Counted from the first letter of the stretch, positions 39,592-47,601 are shown. The stretch: DNA of 64,000 nt from Austwickia chelonae (GCF_003391095.1 NZ_CP031447.1:1426001-1490000); one strand, 5' to 3'. Program-made: numbers and translations. The notes: generated by a model not told the origin, from the letters alone.

Positions 39592-40722
39592 TCAGGCCAC
39601 TACCCAGGCGATGTCTCTGAGCAGCGCTTGGCGCCATCCTGCCCGGTCATGGTCACAGGCCGATCTGTTCACCTGTACGGTCGCGCCGGCTCGGCCGGTG
39701 AGTTCTTCGACCATGGCGCAGTGGGGGTGCATACGTTCTTCGTGCTCGCCCAGGTCGAAGGCGATCTTCAGGTGGCTGAGGTCGGGCTTTTCCCGTAGCC
39801 GGGCTGCGATGGCGCCGCCGATCGGCCCACCCAGGGGGTCCGGCAGGTCGGCGGCGTGGGGCGTCCACCAGAAGGCGCCGGACTGGCAGGTGACGCGGGA
39901 GATGAGTTCGGGGAAGTCCAGCGCGGCGTACAGTGCGCTCAGCCCGCCGAAGCTCTGACCGGCGACGGTGAGCCGGTCGAGGTCGGCCGGGATGTCGCTC
40001 TGCGCGATCATCGGGAGTAGTTCGTCGCGGACCGCTTTCCACAGTTCGGGGCGGCAGCAGAGTTCGATACCCCGGTCCTTCGCCGGGACGAAGACGAGGG
40101 TGACCGGGGGCATCTCTTCGGCAGCGACAGCGGAGTCGACGGCGGTCATGGCCGGGTGGAGGTGCAGCCAGTCGTCTCCGTCGAGGAGGAGGACTGCAGG
40201 CCCGCCACCACCGGCCGGGTGGACGCGGACGGTGCGGCGTCCGCCGAGGAGTGGACTGTTCCACCGGAGCCTGATGCTCGGCAGGGGCAGGATGTCGTCG
40301 GGGCCGATATTCGGCCAGTGGGGTTGGTCGGGGGTGTCGGGGGTGGCGACGATGGAGCTTTCTCCGCCGGCACCTACGGGGTTGAGCGGATCGGCGTGCT
40401 GGCCGGTGTCGGTGTGGATCCGGTAGGTGACGCGTAGCCGGGCGGGCATGGGCACGGCGGCGTACCAGCAGTCGGTGTCCTCCCACTGTTCGAGGGGGAT
40501 CGGGGGTGACCAGCTCTCGAAGTCGAGGCTTGCGGGGCTGCCGCGCCAGCGGAAGAGCGCGGTCCAGCCGCCGTCGGGGGAGGGGATGAAACTGGGGGAT
40601 GTCGAGGACCAGAATGCGTGGCTTCCTGGTTCGCCGGGGATCCCGAAGCGGGCGAAGGCAGGGGCATGGCCGGGGGACGGCCCCGGAGAGGTGTCGTCCT
40701 TGGCCTGGGGCGGTGTGAGCAT
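39592..40722 (-). CDS. cchJ: Enterochelin esterase-like serine hydrolase (CchJ type)
   Basis: The 376-residue hydrolase of the Fes/IroD type has the nucleophile elbow GQSFGG (Ser257) followed by LSALYAALDFPELISRV. A candidate catalytic His lies near the C-terminus (ACDHDRAGWRQAL). The N-terminal region (SFIPSPDGGWTALFRWRG) matches the Fes N-terminal fold. No signal peptide is seen, so it should act in the cytoplasm. Since the NRPS has no thioesterase, this protein may release the finished peptide or hydrolyse the ferric siderophore; both roles have been considered for CchJ. It converges on the exporter gene with a 30-bp gap. A near-perfect iron box lies 43 bp upstream of its start. Confidence 0.88.
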   Translation of the reverse strand: MLTPPQAKDDTSPGPSPGHAPAFARFGIPGEPGSHAFWSSTSPSFIPSPDGGWTALFRWRGSPASLDFESWSPPIPLEQWEDTDCWYAAVPMPARLRVTYRIHTDTGQHADPLNPVGAGGESSIVATPDTPDQPHWPNIGPDDILPLPSIRLRWNSPLLGGRRTVRVHPAGGGGPAVLLLDGDDWLHLHPAMTAVDSAVAAEEMPPVTLVFVPAKDRGIELCCRPELWKAVRDELLPMIAQSDIPADLDRLTVAGQSFGGLSALYAALDFPELISRVTCQSGAFWWTPHAADLPDPLGGPIGGAIAARLREKPDLSHLKIAFDLGEHEERMHPHCAMVEELTGRAGATVQVNRSACDHDRAGWRQALLRDIAWVVA

Positions 40723-40764
40723 CGGTGGTCCTCGTTGACGCAGGACAGGGCAGAAAAGCAGATC

Positions 40765-40783
40765 TTAGGTTAGCCTCACCTAA
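40765..40783. promoter_or_regulatory. DtxR/IdeR-type iron box upstream of cchJ
   Basis: TTAGGTTAGCCTCACCTAA matches the consensus at 18 of 19 positions. It is 43 bp upstream of the esterase start. The divergent TPR gene begins 213 bp away on the other side, so iron control of that gene is possible but less certain. Confidence 0.85.
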
Positions 40784-40995
40784 CTCTAGGTGGTATTTCA
40801 TTGTCCACCAGACGAGGCCGTGGCGGGACGAGAAGACCGCGTAGCATCAGCGACGGCCTCGACGAGCATCCCTCGCGCAGGCCGTGCACCTGACCACCTG
40901 CGCGAAGGAAGAGGCGCGATGCCTGATGCCATCGTCAGCCTGACGGCTGCACCCGAGATCGAGGACAGCACCGCCTGCCACCACCGGAGAGGAGC

Positions 40996-42099
40996 ATGAA
41001 CGGGATCTCGTCCGCAGAGCTGACCCGCCACGGCGAGAACCTCCTCGAACAAGGGAACGCACGGGGGGCAGCGCGGGTGGCACAGCGGGTGATCCTCAAC
41101 GATCCGGAGCTCTCCCGGGCCCGGCTCCTCCTCGCCCGGGCGTTGATCGCGCAGGGATGCCCGGACCAGGCCTGGGAGCCCGCTGCTGAATCAGCTCGGC
41201 TCGATCCCCACGACCCGTGGTGCTTGATCACCCTCTCCGAGGTCTACCGGCTCCTGGAGGACCAGCCGCAGGCCGTCGCTGCCGCCGATGCGGCCATCCA
41301 GCTGGCACCAAGCCTCGGGGAAAGCCACTACACACGAGCCATTGCCTTCCTCACCGCAGGGCGACCGGATCCTGGTGCCGCACTCCCGAGCATCCTCGAA
41401 GCCAGCCAACTCGACCCGGGCAATGCCGACGTCCTCACCGTCCTGGGCTTCTGCCATGACGAACTCGGGGAGAAGAAGAAAGCCCGTCAGGCCTACAACC
41501 AGGCTCTGGCCCTTGACCCCGCCCATGCCTGCACCCTGAACAATCTCGCCGCACTGGAGATCTCACGAGGTCGTCTACGCAGTGCCGCGACCTATCTGAC
41601 TGCCGTCCTGGCCCAGGCTCCTGACTTGACACTGCTGCACAAAAACTTCGATCTGGCCCTGCTGCGCATCCTGCAACGCTTCTGGTGGCTCATCTCCGTC
41701 GTAGCCGTCGTTGAAGGCATCCTCCTGGCGGCGAAGACATCCTGGACGATCCGCGCGTCCATCGGTCTTCTCGCCCTTGCTTTCACGTCTGCTCTGGCGA
41801 GATACGTCCTGAGGACACTCCCTCAAGGGGCGTCGACCGTCCTCCATGGCCTGTGGAAGCGGTCGATGGCGGGAATGCGCTGGTACCTGTTCCTATGGGT
41901 GGGCTCCTTGGCCGCCGCACTGGTCATGGCTTTGGCCCCGGTCACGGTGGCCGGCGAGGCCGGAGTCCTGATGCTCCTGCTCCTGAAGGTGAGTGGGCCC
42001 ATCGCGCTGATCGTGCTGGCCCGCAGGGTGGGGCAACGGACCGGGAAGATGACCCGACACACCCGAAATCGGCTGGCCGGCCGTCTGCCTGGATTCTGA
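40996..42099 (+). CDS. TPR-repeat membrane protein of unknown function
   Basis: The 367-residue protein has about five tetratricopeptide repeats in its first 200 residues (LLEQGNARGAARVAQRVILNDP, ALIAQGCPDQAWEPAAESARLDP, FCHDELGEKKKARQAYNQALALDP). After these come four predicted transmembrane helices beginning FWWLISVVAVVEGILLAA and ending LLLLKVSGPIALIVLA, then a short basic tail. TPR domains mediate protein-protein contacts, so the protein is probably a membrane-anchored scaffold; no specific role is indicated. It starts at an ATG behind GAGAGGAGC. The 195 bp upstream of it contain no gene that I can support. Confidence 0.8.
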   Translation: MNGISSAELTRHGENLLEQGNARGAARVAQRVILNDPELSRARLLLARALIAQGCPDQAWEPAAESARLDPHDPWCLITLSEVYRLLEDQPQAVAAADAAIQLAPSLGESHYTRAIAFLTAGRPDPGAALPSILEASQLDPGNADVLTVLGFCHDELGEKKKARQAYNQALALDPAHACTLNNLAALEISRGRLRSAATYLTAVLAQAPDLTLLHKNFDLALLRILQRFWWLISVVAVVEGILLAAKTSWTIRASIGLLALAFTSALARYVLRTLPQGASTVLHGLWKRSMAGMRWYLFLWVGSLAAALVMALAPVTVAGEAGVLMLLLLKVSGPIALIVLARRVGQRTGKMTRHTRNRLAGRLPGF

Positions 42100-42140
42100 A
42101 CACATGGCACCGGAGGAGCGCACCTCCTCAGGAGAGCAGG

Positions 42141-44069
42141 TCAGAACGGGGGGAACTTCCGGAAGACGTTAGTTCCGCAGTGCAGCTCTCCACCGGAAAG
42201 GTGGTAGCGGTAATAGGTGTCGACATGGCCGACCCGCTTGCCGTTCTGCGCATGGACTGCGGTGATCGCCTCGGCGAAGACGTCCTTCCCGTTCACCTTC
42301 GGCCCGAACTGTTCGGGAACGAGCATGTGCGCGCGACTCAAAGACAGTCCGTTCACCCCGGCGGGCAGCGCTGCACGCAGATTGCGGACCCCCAAGGGGG
42401 CCTCGCCGCCAGTACGTTCGGCCGGGCCGCCCTGTCTGAGATATTTCGCCAGGTCGGTATCGGAGCGGGTCGCCCTGTTGTCGTCCACGATGAAGGTGTC
42501 GCTCTCAGGGCCGTTCACCATCCCTCCGGTCGAGGGCGGCCCCGGCGGTCCGTCGATCCGCGACCTCTCGAAGAGCACCGGGATCCTCAGGAAGTCGTGA
42601 TCGCTGAAGTCGAGTTCCTTCTTCAGGATCTCGACATTCGCCTCGATCCGCTGTTGGGCGATCTCGTTCGCCTTCAAGAAGTCCGCGCTCTGCAGCGCCT
42701 CGTTGACGGTGGGCGGTGTCGGGTAGGGGCTGTTGTCGGAGCTCTTCGGCGGGGCGGTCACCGGCTGCTCTCCCTGACCGGCGGCCTGCACCTTCTTCAA
42801 CAGGTCGAGGCCCTCCCGTGGGCTGGCGGTGATGAAGGCCCAGCCCCGTTGATTCTTCGCCGGGACGACCTGGAGGATCTCGTCGACATGGCCGACCGAG
42901 AGGAATGAGGTGTCCAGGTAGATCGGCCGCTGCTCGGCATTCGCCTCGAAGAAGGACCGCTGGATCTGCGACATGGTTCCGTATCTGTGACGTTCGGTGT
43001 GGCCCATGATCAATCGTCCTGCTCGATGGGTTCGGCCGTCCTTCGTGTAGGCACCGATACCTTCGACATTTCCGGTGGACTCCAGGGACGTGTCTCCTTG
43101 AGGTCCGGTCAAGGCGATGACTCCGACGTCTTTGCCCCTGAAGGAGAACCACTCGTTCTTCCCCGGGATATTCCGATGTGACAGCGCCAGCACCCGGATG
43201 TCCTGTCTCCGACCGCCTTGGGTCATCGAGGCGTACATGCCTTCGAAATGGTCTTGGGCCCATTGGCTCACGAAACCCGTGACGACACGTCGCTGCACCG
43301 GAACCGTCGAACCGACCTCCCTGATCTGCTGGGCCGGCCAGTTGATGTTGTTCTCGTCGTCGCCGGTGCTCCGGACCACGACGACCTTCTCCACGTCCTC
43401 GATGGAGAAAGGGGTGAGTTTCGCGACCTGGAGGTCCACGGCGGCCCTGCTGACCCGGACTCCTTCACGAACCTCCAGGCTCAGGGCGAACCTGCCGTCG
43501 AAGGTCCTGGCATCCCGGATGACGTCGGTGGCCTCGACGCCGAAGGTCATCCCGGACCGCAGCTGCGCAGCCGTGATCCTTGCCGGCAGCGTCAATCCGG
43601 GCGACCAGGTGTTCCCGGTCTTGACGAAGACACGGACCTTCCCTTTCGCGCGAGCTGATACGGAGAGGGTGGCGGTCGCCTGGCCGGCGATGTCCTTGAT
43701 CGCCGGGAGTCGCACCAGAGTGAGGTCCTTGGCGTCCTCGGGCCCGTTCACGACATTGTCGGCACCGTCGTGGCAGCTGCTCGCCTGGACGAATTTCACC
43801 GGTTTCCCTGCTGGGACTGCGCATCGTCCGGAGTCGTCGTCGATATTCGGCAGGACGACGCGGGTCTCCGAGGTCAGGCTGACACGTCGACCGTCGGAAT
43901 CACCGTCTTGACCTGCAGGGTGCTCGGCAGAGTTCTCCTCTGCCGAGGGGCTGTGGTGGTAGGGCTGGGGGGTTGCGGCTGCGTTCAAGGGAAAAGCACC
44001 GAGCGAGCCGACTGCCAGGGCGGCGACCGACGCCAGATATGTGCACCGACGGGAAACCGTGACGGACAT
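42141..44069 (-). CDS. Secreted protein-arginine deiminase (PAD) family protein
   Basis: Protein-arginine deiminases convert arginine side chains to citrulline. The 642-residue protein begins with a Sec-type signal (MSVTVSRRCTYLASVAALAV, candidate cleavage after NAAA), then an acidic Ser/Glu/Asp-rich linker. The C-terminal catalytic domain matches vertebrate PAD_C: Asp273 in WAQDHFEGM (compare WMQDE with D350 in human PAD4), His394 and Asp396 in GHVDEILQVVP (compare HVD with H471/D473), and nucleophile Cys631 in GGELHCGTNVFRKFPPF, 12 residues from the end (compare C645). All four catalytic positions are thus present. It starts at an ATG behind GAGGAG. The substrate is unknown; secretion suggests host or environmental proteins. 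It differs from the ADI-fold agmatine deiminase type of Porphyromonas. Confidence 0.9.
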   Translation of the reverse strand: MSVTVSRRCTYLASVAALAVGSLGAFPLNAAATPQPYHHSPSAEENSAEHPAGQDGDSDGRRVSLTSETRVVLPNIDDDSGRCAVPAGKPVKFVQASSCHDGADNVVNGPEDAKDLTLVRLPAIKDIAGQATATLSVSARAKGKVRVFVKTGNTWSPGLTLPARITAAQLRSGMTFGVEATDVIRDARTFDGRFALSLEVREGVRVSRAAVDLQVAKLTPFSIEDVEKVVVVRSTGDDENNINWPAQQIREVGSTVPVQRRVVTGFVSQWAQDHFEGMYASMTQGGRRQDIRVLALSHRNIPGKNEWFSFRGKDVGVIALTGPQGDTSLESTGNVEGIGAYTKDGRTHRAGRLIMGHTERHRYGTMSQIQRSFFEANAEQRPIYLDTSFLSVGHVDEILQVVPAKNQRGWAFITASPREGLDLLKKVQAAGQGEQPVTAPPKSSDNSPYPTPPTVNEALQSADFLKANEIAQQRIEANVEILKKELDFSDHDFLRIPVLFERSRIDGPPGPPSTGGMVNGPESDTFIVDDNRATRSDTDLAKYLRQGGPAERTGGEAPLGVRNLRAALPAGVNGLSLSRAHMLVPEQFGPKVNGKDVFAEAITAVHAQNGKRVGHVDTYYRYHLSGGELHCGTNVFRKFPPF

Positions 44070-44317
44070 GTTCTTCTCCTCACCGGAAAAAGGCTGGGTT
44101 CAGAGTGCGTCTGTCCCGCTCGCCTCGGCCTGCACGACAAGATGTCGCCGGAAGTCGACATCGAAAAGTTATTTTTCTATCTTTTCGGGAGATAGGCACC
44201 TTTAAGGGCCTGATCGTGCACTTCGCGTTGGTGGGTACCCTCTCGGTTAAGGCGAACGCTCTGGATGAGTCGCAAAACTCAGGACGCCTTGACCTGACGT
44301 AAAGGAGAAGAGCGCGG

Positions 44318-44794
44318 ATGTGCCAATACTGCGGATGCCAGGACATCGAGACGATCGGGCGGCTCATGGAGGAACACCTCCAGATCCAGAACTGCTGTGG
44401 CTCGGTGAAGACCTGTATCGAACGTGGTGACACCGCCCGTGCCTACGACACGGTGGTACATCTGGCCCAGATCCTCCGCGTCCATAATGCTGTCGAGGAG
44501 GGCGCCCTCTACCCCGCGATGAACCGCTTCGAGGAATACGCGGAGAAGACCGCAGTCCTCTACGACGAACACGACGACGTCGACGCGGTCATCGACGAGA
44601 TCCTCGACCTTGGTAGGTCGGGTCGTGCCGATCAGATCGACTGGACATCGGCGCTGGCGACCTTCGACGTCCTGTACGAACACATCATCCATGAGGACAA
44701 CGGACTCTTCCCTGCAGCGGCGGTAGCCTTGGACGCCCAGGACTGGGAACGGTGTGAGCGCGCTCGCAGTGACGAGGAGAACGCAGAACGTTGA
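44318..44794 (+). CDS. Hemerythrin-like (HHE) domain protein with Cys-rich N-terminus
   Basis: The 158-residue protein has the diiron ligand pattern of hemerythrins: His20, His56 with Glu60 (LRVHNAVEEGALYP), His85 (YDEHDDVD), and His122/His125 (YEHIIHEDNGLFP). The N-terminus MCQYCGCQ adds a CxxCxC motif, and further Cys residues follow (NCCGSVKTC). This N-terminal motif occurs in a group of actinobacterial hemerythrin proteins and may bind a further metal or act in redox sensing. Likely roles are O2, NO or peroxide handling in the cytoplasm. It starts at an ATG behind AAAGGAGAAG. The 248-bp region between it and the divergent PAD gene contains AT-rich stretches that could be promoters. Confidence 0.88.
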   Translation: MCQYCGCQDIETIGRLMEEHLQIQNCCGSVKTCIERGDTARAYDTVVHLAQILRVHNAVEEGALYPAMNRFEEYAEKTAVLYDEHDDVDAVIDEILDLGRSGRADQIDWTSALATFDVLYEHIIHEDNGLFPAAAVALDAQDWERCERARSDEENAER

Positions 44795-44849
44795 GCCGCG
44801 AAGTCCATCTGCAGCGGGAAATACCCCCATCGACTTGGTCGAACTCGTT

Positions 44850-44985
44850 GCAGAGCATCCCCGCTGACCCTAGGCTCAGGGGCGAACCGGTGCCGCGTCC
44901 CCGCAGCACCGCGGAGCGTCACGGGAGAACCCGGCCATGGCCGGCTCCTGGCGTCGAAGTCCCAGCAGAAAGGCGAAGGAGCGTC
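44850..44985 (+). promoter_or_regulatory. Structured gcvH leader, possible RNA control element
   Basis: The GC-rich leader can form hairpins CCCC...GGGG near 44858-44882 and CGGTGC/GCACCG near 44890-44915, and contains the palindrome CCGGCCATGGCCGG. GCTCC at 44944-44948 can pair with GGAGC at 44978-44982, which would hide the gcvH ribosome site. The blocks CACGGGAGA and GGCGAAGGAGC recall the first half of a glycine aptamer, but the second half is missing. A metabolite-binding role is therefore only a guess. Confidence 0.3.
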
Positions 44986-45375
44986 ATGAGCGAACTGGAG
45001 TACCCCGCAGACCTGCGGTACACCACAGAACACGAGTGGGTGCGGCGCGGAGAAGGGAATGTCGTTCGGGTCGGTATCACGAGTTTCGCGCAGGACGCGC
45101 TCGGGGATGTCGTCTACGTCAGCCTTCCTGAGGCGGGGGCTGCGGTCTCCTCCGGTGACTCCTGCGGGGAGATCGAGTCGACGAAGTCGGTGAGTGAGCT
45201 GTACAGCCCGTTGACCGGCGAAGTCAGCGCCGTCAACAGCGCCTTGGACGTTTCTCCGGAACTGGTCAACTCCGATCCGTACGGGGAAGGCTGGATGTTC
45301 GAGATGACGGTCACCGACCCCTCCGCCATCGACGATCTCCTCGACGTGGCGACCTATTCGGCGGAATTGTCCTGA
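44986..45375 (+). CDS. gcvH: Glycine cleavage system H protein
   Basis: GcvH is the lipoyl carrier that shuttles the aminomethyl group between the P, T and L proteins of glycine cleavage. The 129-residue protein is of standard length. The lipoylated residue is Lys67 in GEIESTKSVSELYSP. The N-terminal EYPADLRYTTEHEWVR and C-terminal PYGEGWMFEM blocks are typical. I use the ATG at 44986, which has AAGGAG five bases upstream. The frame remains open for 65 codons upstream, but that part has no family similarity. gcvT is not in the window; gcvP is 2.4 kb downstream. Confidence 0.96.
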   Translation: MSELEYPADLRYTTEHEWVRRGEGNVVRVGITSFAQDALGDVVYVSLPEAGAAVSSGDSCGEIESTKSVSELYSPLTGEVSAVNSALDVSPELVNSDPYGEGWMFEMTVTDPSAIDDLLDVATYSAELS

Positions 45376-45503
45376 GCCATCGGCATCGTCCTGCTCTGAC
45401 CGGCGGGCGGTGTTCCTCCTGTGAGCTGCGAACTGGGTTATCCGATGGGATAACCTGGTTCTCTGCTCTGACCGCATGTGCCCTCGAAAGAAGGTGACCG
45501 ACG

Positions 45504-45956
45504 GTGATCGACCGTCCCCGCGAGAACCAGTCTCGCCAGCAAGACCCGATGACCATGCGTCTCACGAGTCTTGGCGACCTTGAGGCGCATGTCGAGCACG
45601 ACCGCGGGTTGTCGACGGACGATCTCGCGACTATCGATGCGTTACGGCCTGACACCGCTCTCCTGCTCGTGCTGCGAGGCCCCAACGCCGGGGCACGCTT
45701 CCTGCTCGACGCGCCATTGACGACCGTGGGACGTCACCCTGACAGTGACATCTTCCTGGACGATGTCACCGTGTCCCGTAAACATGCCCTCTTCGAGCAG
45801 GAGGGGGACGCCTTCGTGGTCCGGGACGTCGGTTCCTTGAACGGAACCTATGTCAACCGTGAACGGATCGAACGGATGTCCTTGCGCACCGGTGACGAGG
45901 TGCAGATCGGGAAGTTCCGTCTGATTTTCTACACCGCGCCGCGACACTACGCCTGA
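45504..45956 (+). CDS. garA: FHA-domain protein, GarA/OdhI-like
   Basis: The 150-residue protein has a complete forkhead-associated domain (VGRHPDSDIFLDDVTVSRKH, then VVRDVGSLNGTYVNRERI and GDEVQIGKFRLIFYT), almost identical in pattern to GarA of mycobacteria and OdhI of corynebacteria. Those proteins bind and inhibit 2-oxoglutarate dehydrogenase and regulate glutamate dehydrogenase. They are switched off when a kinase phosphorylates an N-terminal ETT motif. I see no ETT in the N-terminal 50 residues here; the nearest feature is MRLTSLGDLEAH. Position next to gcvH supports orthology, but regulation may differ. It starts at a GTG, with AAGG about ten bases upstream. Confidence 0.88.
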   Translation: MIDRPRENQSRQQDPMTMRLTSLGDLEAHVEHDRGLSTDDLATIDALRPDTALLLVLRGPNAGARFLLDAPLTTVGRHPDSDIFLDDVTVSRKHALFEQEGDAFVVRDVGSLNGTYVNRERIERMSLRTGDEVQIGKFRLIFYTAPRHYA

Positions 45957-46033
45957 TCGATGACGCCGCCCTCAGTGCGGGCGGCCACTCGTCCCCGATA
46001 CGGGGTCGTCTTGGTGATCCCTGCAGGCAGACG

Positions 46034-46080
46034 TCAGGTCCTTCGATTCTCGGGCTTTCGCCGAGAACCGAAGGACCTGA
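46034..46080. terminator. Long hairpin after the garA-like gene
   Basis: TCAGGTCCTTCG and CGAAGGACCTGA pair perfectly, and an inner stem (TTCTCGG with CCGAGAA) surrounds the loop GCTTTCG. This gives about 19 pairs with a one-base mismatch. No T-run follows. It may terminate the gcvH-garA transcript or act as a processing or attenuation site in front of the DUF151 gene. Confidence 0.7.
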
Positions 46081-46169
46081 CCATGTCGGGCGCCCGTGCG
46101 GAAACTTGCTGCGTATCGGATCGCCCCGCGGCTCATATCGACCCGGGGAAGGGACGTATCGTAGAAGTT

Positions 46170-46679
46170 GTGAAGGACCTAGATGTCCTCGGCGTCCGCG
46201 TCGAGATGCCCACGAATCAGCCGATCGTGCTGTTGCGTGAACGCGAAGGGGACCGTTATCTCCCGATCTGGGTGGGCGCGGCTGAAGCCGCCGCCATCGC
46301 CTACGCCCAGCAAGGGGTGATCCCACCCCGTCCGCTGACCCATGACCTGTTGGTCGACGTCATCGCAGCGTTGGGGCATTCCTTGCAGGAGGTCCGCATC
46401 CTCGAACTCCGCGACGGGGTTTTTCACGCCGCGTTGGTGTTCGACGACGGAACCCAGGTCAGCTCACGGACATCGGACGGCATCGCCCTCGCTCTACGTA
46501 CGGGTTCACCGATCCGAGCGGGTGAAGAGCTCATCGACGAGGCCGGGATCGCGGTGGCTGACGACGAGGACGACGAGGTCGAACGATTCCGCGCCTTTCT
46601 GGATCAGGTCTCCGCGGAGGATTTCGATCAACCGGGCGGACCGGTCGAACCGGATGTACCGCCGCACGGTGAGGGATGA
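46170..46679 (+). CDS. Bifunctional nuclease family (DUF151) protein
   Basis: The 169-residue protein begins KDLDVLGVRVEMPTNQPIVLLRE and continues with GDRYLPIWVGAAEAAAIAYAQQG and SSRTSDGIALALRTGSPI. These are the conserved blocks of DUF151, some members of which have DNase and RNase activity. The tail is acidic. I chose the GTG at 46170 because family proteins start here. The frame is open upstream (ATG at 46083, just after the hairpin), but that part resembles no protein. Gene order with gcvH, garA and the following merR matches the Mycobacterium tuberculosis Rv1826-Rv1832 region. Confidence 0.88.
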   Translation: MKDLDVLGVRVEMPTNQPIVLLREREGDRYLPIWVGAAEAAAIAYAQQGVIPPRPLTHDLLVDVIAALGHSLQEVRILELRDGVFHAALVFDDGTQVSSRTSDGIALALRTGSPIRAGEELIDEAGIAVADDEDDEVERFRAFLDQVSAEDFDQPGGPVEPDVPPHGEG

Positions 46680-46938
46680 GCCCCATGTTCTCCAGATGTC
46701 GGGACAAAGCCGCTGTAGGCCTGTGTACTGGGCTTTCGGCGTGTCGAATGGCTGGTCGTTGACGTGTCCGATGCAGGATCGTACGGTCGCAGTACCCCTT
46801 CGTGGGCGCGGGGTCGTGTGGATGGCAGGGACTTTCAGGAAGAAAAATGTGCCCGACTTCTCGGGTGTGGTGAGTAAGGGTCATGGATGACCGAAGTCTC
46901 GCCGGTCATCGACCGGGCGCGATCGTGAAGGAGTCGCA

Positions 46939-47520
46939 GTGAGCCCTACGAACGAGGCGAAAACCGGTTCACATTCCGGCAGCGCACAGGGTGTCCTCTT
47001 CGACGACGACCTGCCCACGTTCGACTCCGACGCCGGTTACCGCGGTTCCATGGCTCAGCGTGCCGCCGGGATCACCTACCGTCAGCTCGACTACTGGGCC
47101 CGGACAGGCCTGGTCGAACCCTCGATCCGTAGCGCCACCGGCTCCGGTTCCCAGCGGCTGTACAGCTTCCGGGACGTCCTCGTGCTCAAGGTCGTCAAAC
47201 GTCTGCTGGACACCGGAGTGTCCCTGCAGCAGATCCGCGTGGCGGTCGAGCATCTGCGCGAACGTGGGGTCGACGACCTGGCCCAGATCACGCTCATGAG
47301 CGATGGCGCTTCTGTCTACGAATGCACCTCCACCGATGAGGTCGTCGATCTTGTCCAAGGTGGGCAAGGGGTTTTCGGGATCGCTGTCGGCCGTGTGTGG
47401 CGTGAGGTGGAAGGCGACCTGGCGCCGCTCCCGCGGGAGCGACTGGGCGAAGAGCCTACTGACGACGACTCCTCCGATGACCAGCTGGCGGTGCGTCGAC
47501 GTAGCCGTCGCACCGGGTGA
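46939..47520 (+). CDS. MerR-family transcriptional regulator (Rv1830-like)
   Basis: The 193-residue regulator has a MerR winged helix (GYRGSMAQRAAGITYRQLDYW, then ARTGLVEPSIRSATGSGSQRLYSFRDVLVLKVVKRLLDTGVSL) and a C-terminal dimer/sensor part (LMSDGASVYECTSTDEVVDLVQGGQGVFGIAVG). The sequence is close to what I recall of Rv1830. The last 30 residues are charged and disordered. It has a GAAGGAGTCGCA ribosome site before its GTG start. A second MerR gene (FtsR/Rv1828 type), expected between garA and the DUF151 gene in the mycobacterial order, is absent here. Confidence 0.9.
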   Translation: MSPTNEAKTGSHSGSAQGVLFDDDLPTFDSDAGYRGSMAQRAAGITYRQLDYWARTGLVEPSIRSATGSGSQRLYSFRDVLVLKVVKRLLDTGVSLQQIRVAVEHLRERGVDDLAQITLMSDGASVYECTSTDEVVDLVQGGQGVFGIAVGRVWREVEGDLAPLPRERLGEEPTDDDSSDDQLAVRRRSRRTG

Positions 47521-47601
47521 ACTTGCCGGAAGTGAGCCTTGGTCCGCTCGTACCCCGTACCTCTGCGGAGGTCTCGGTGCTAGCCTGACGGCGCCGTCAT
47601 G

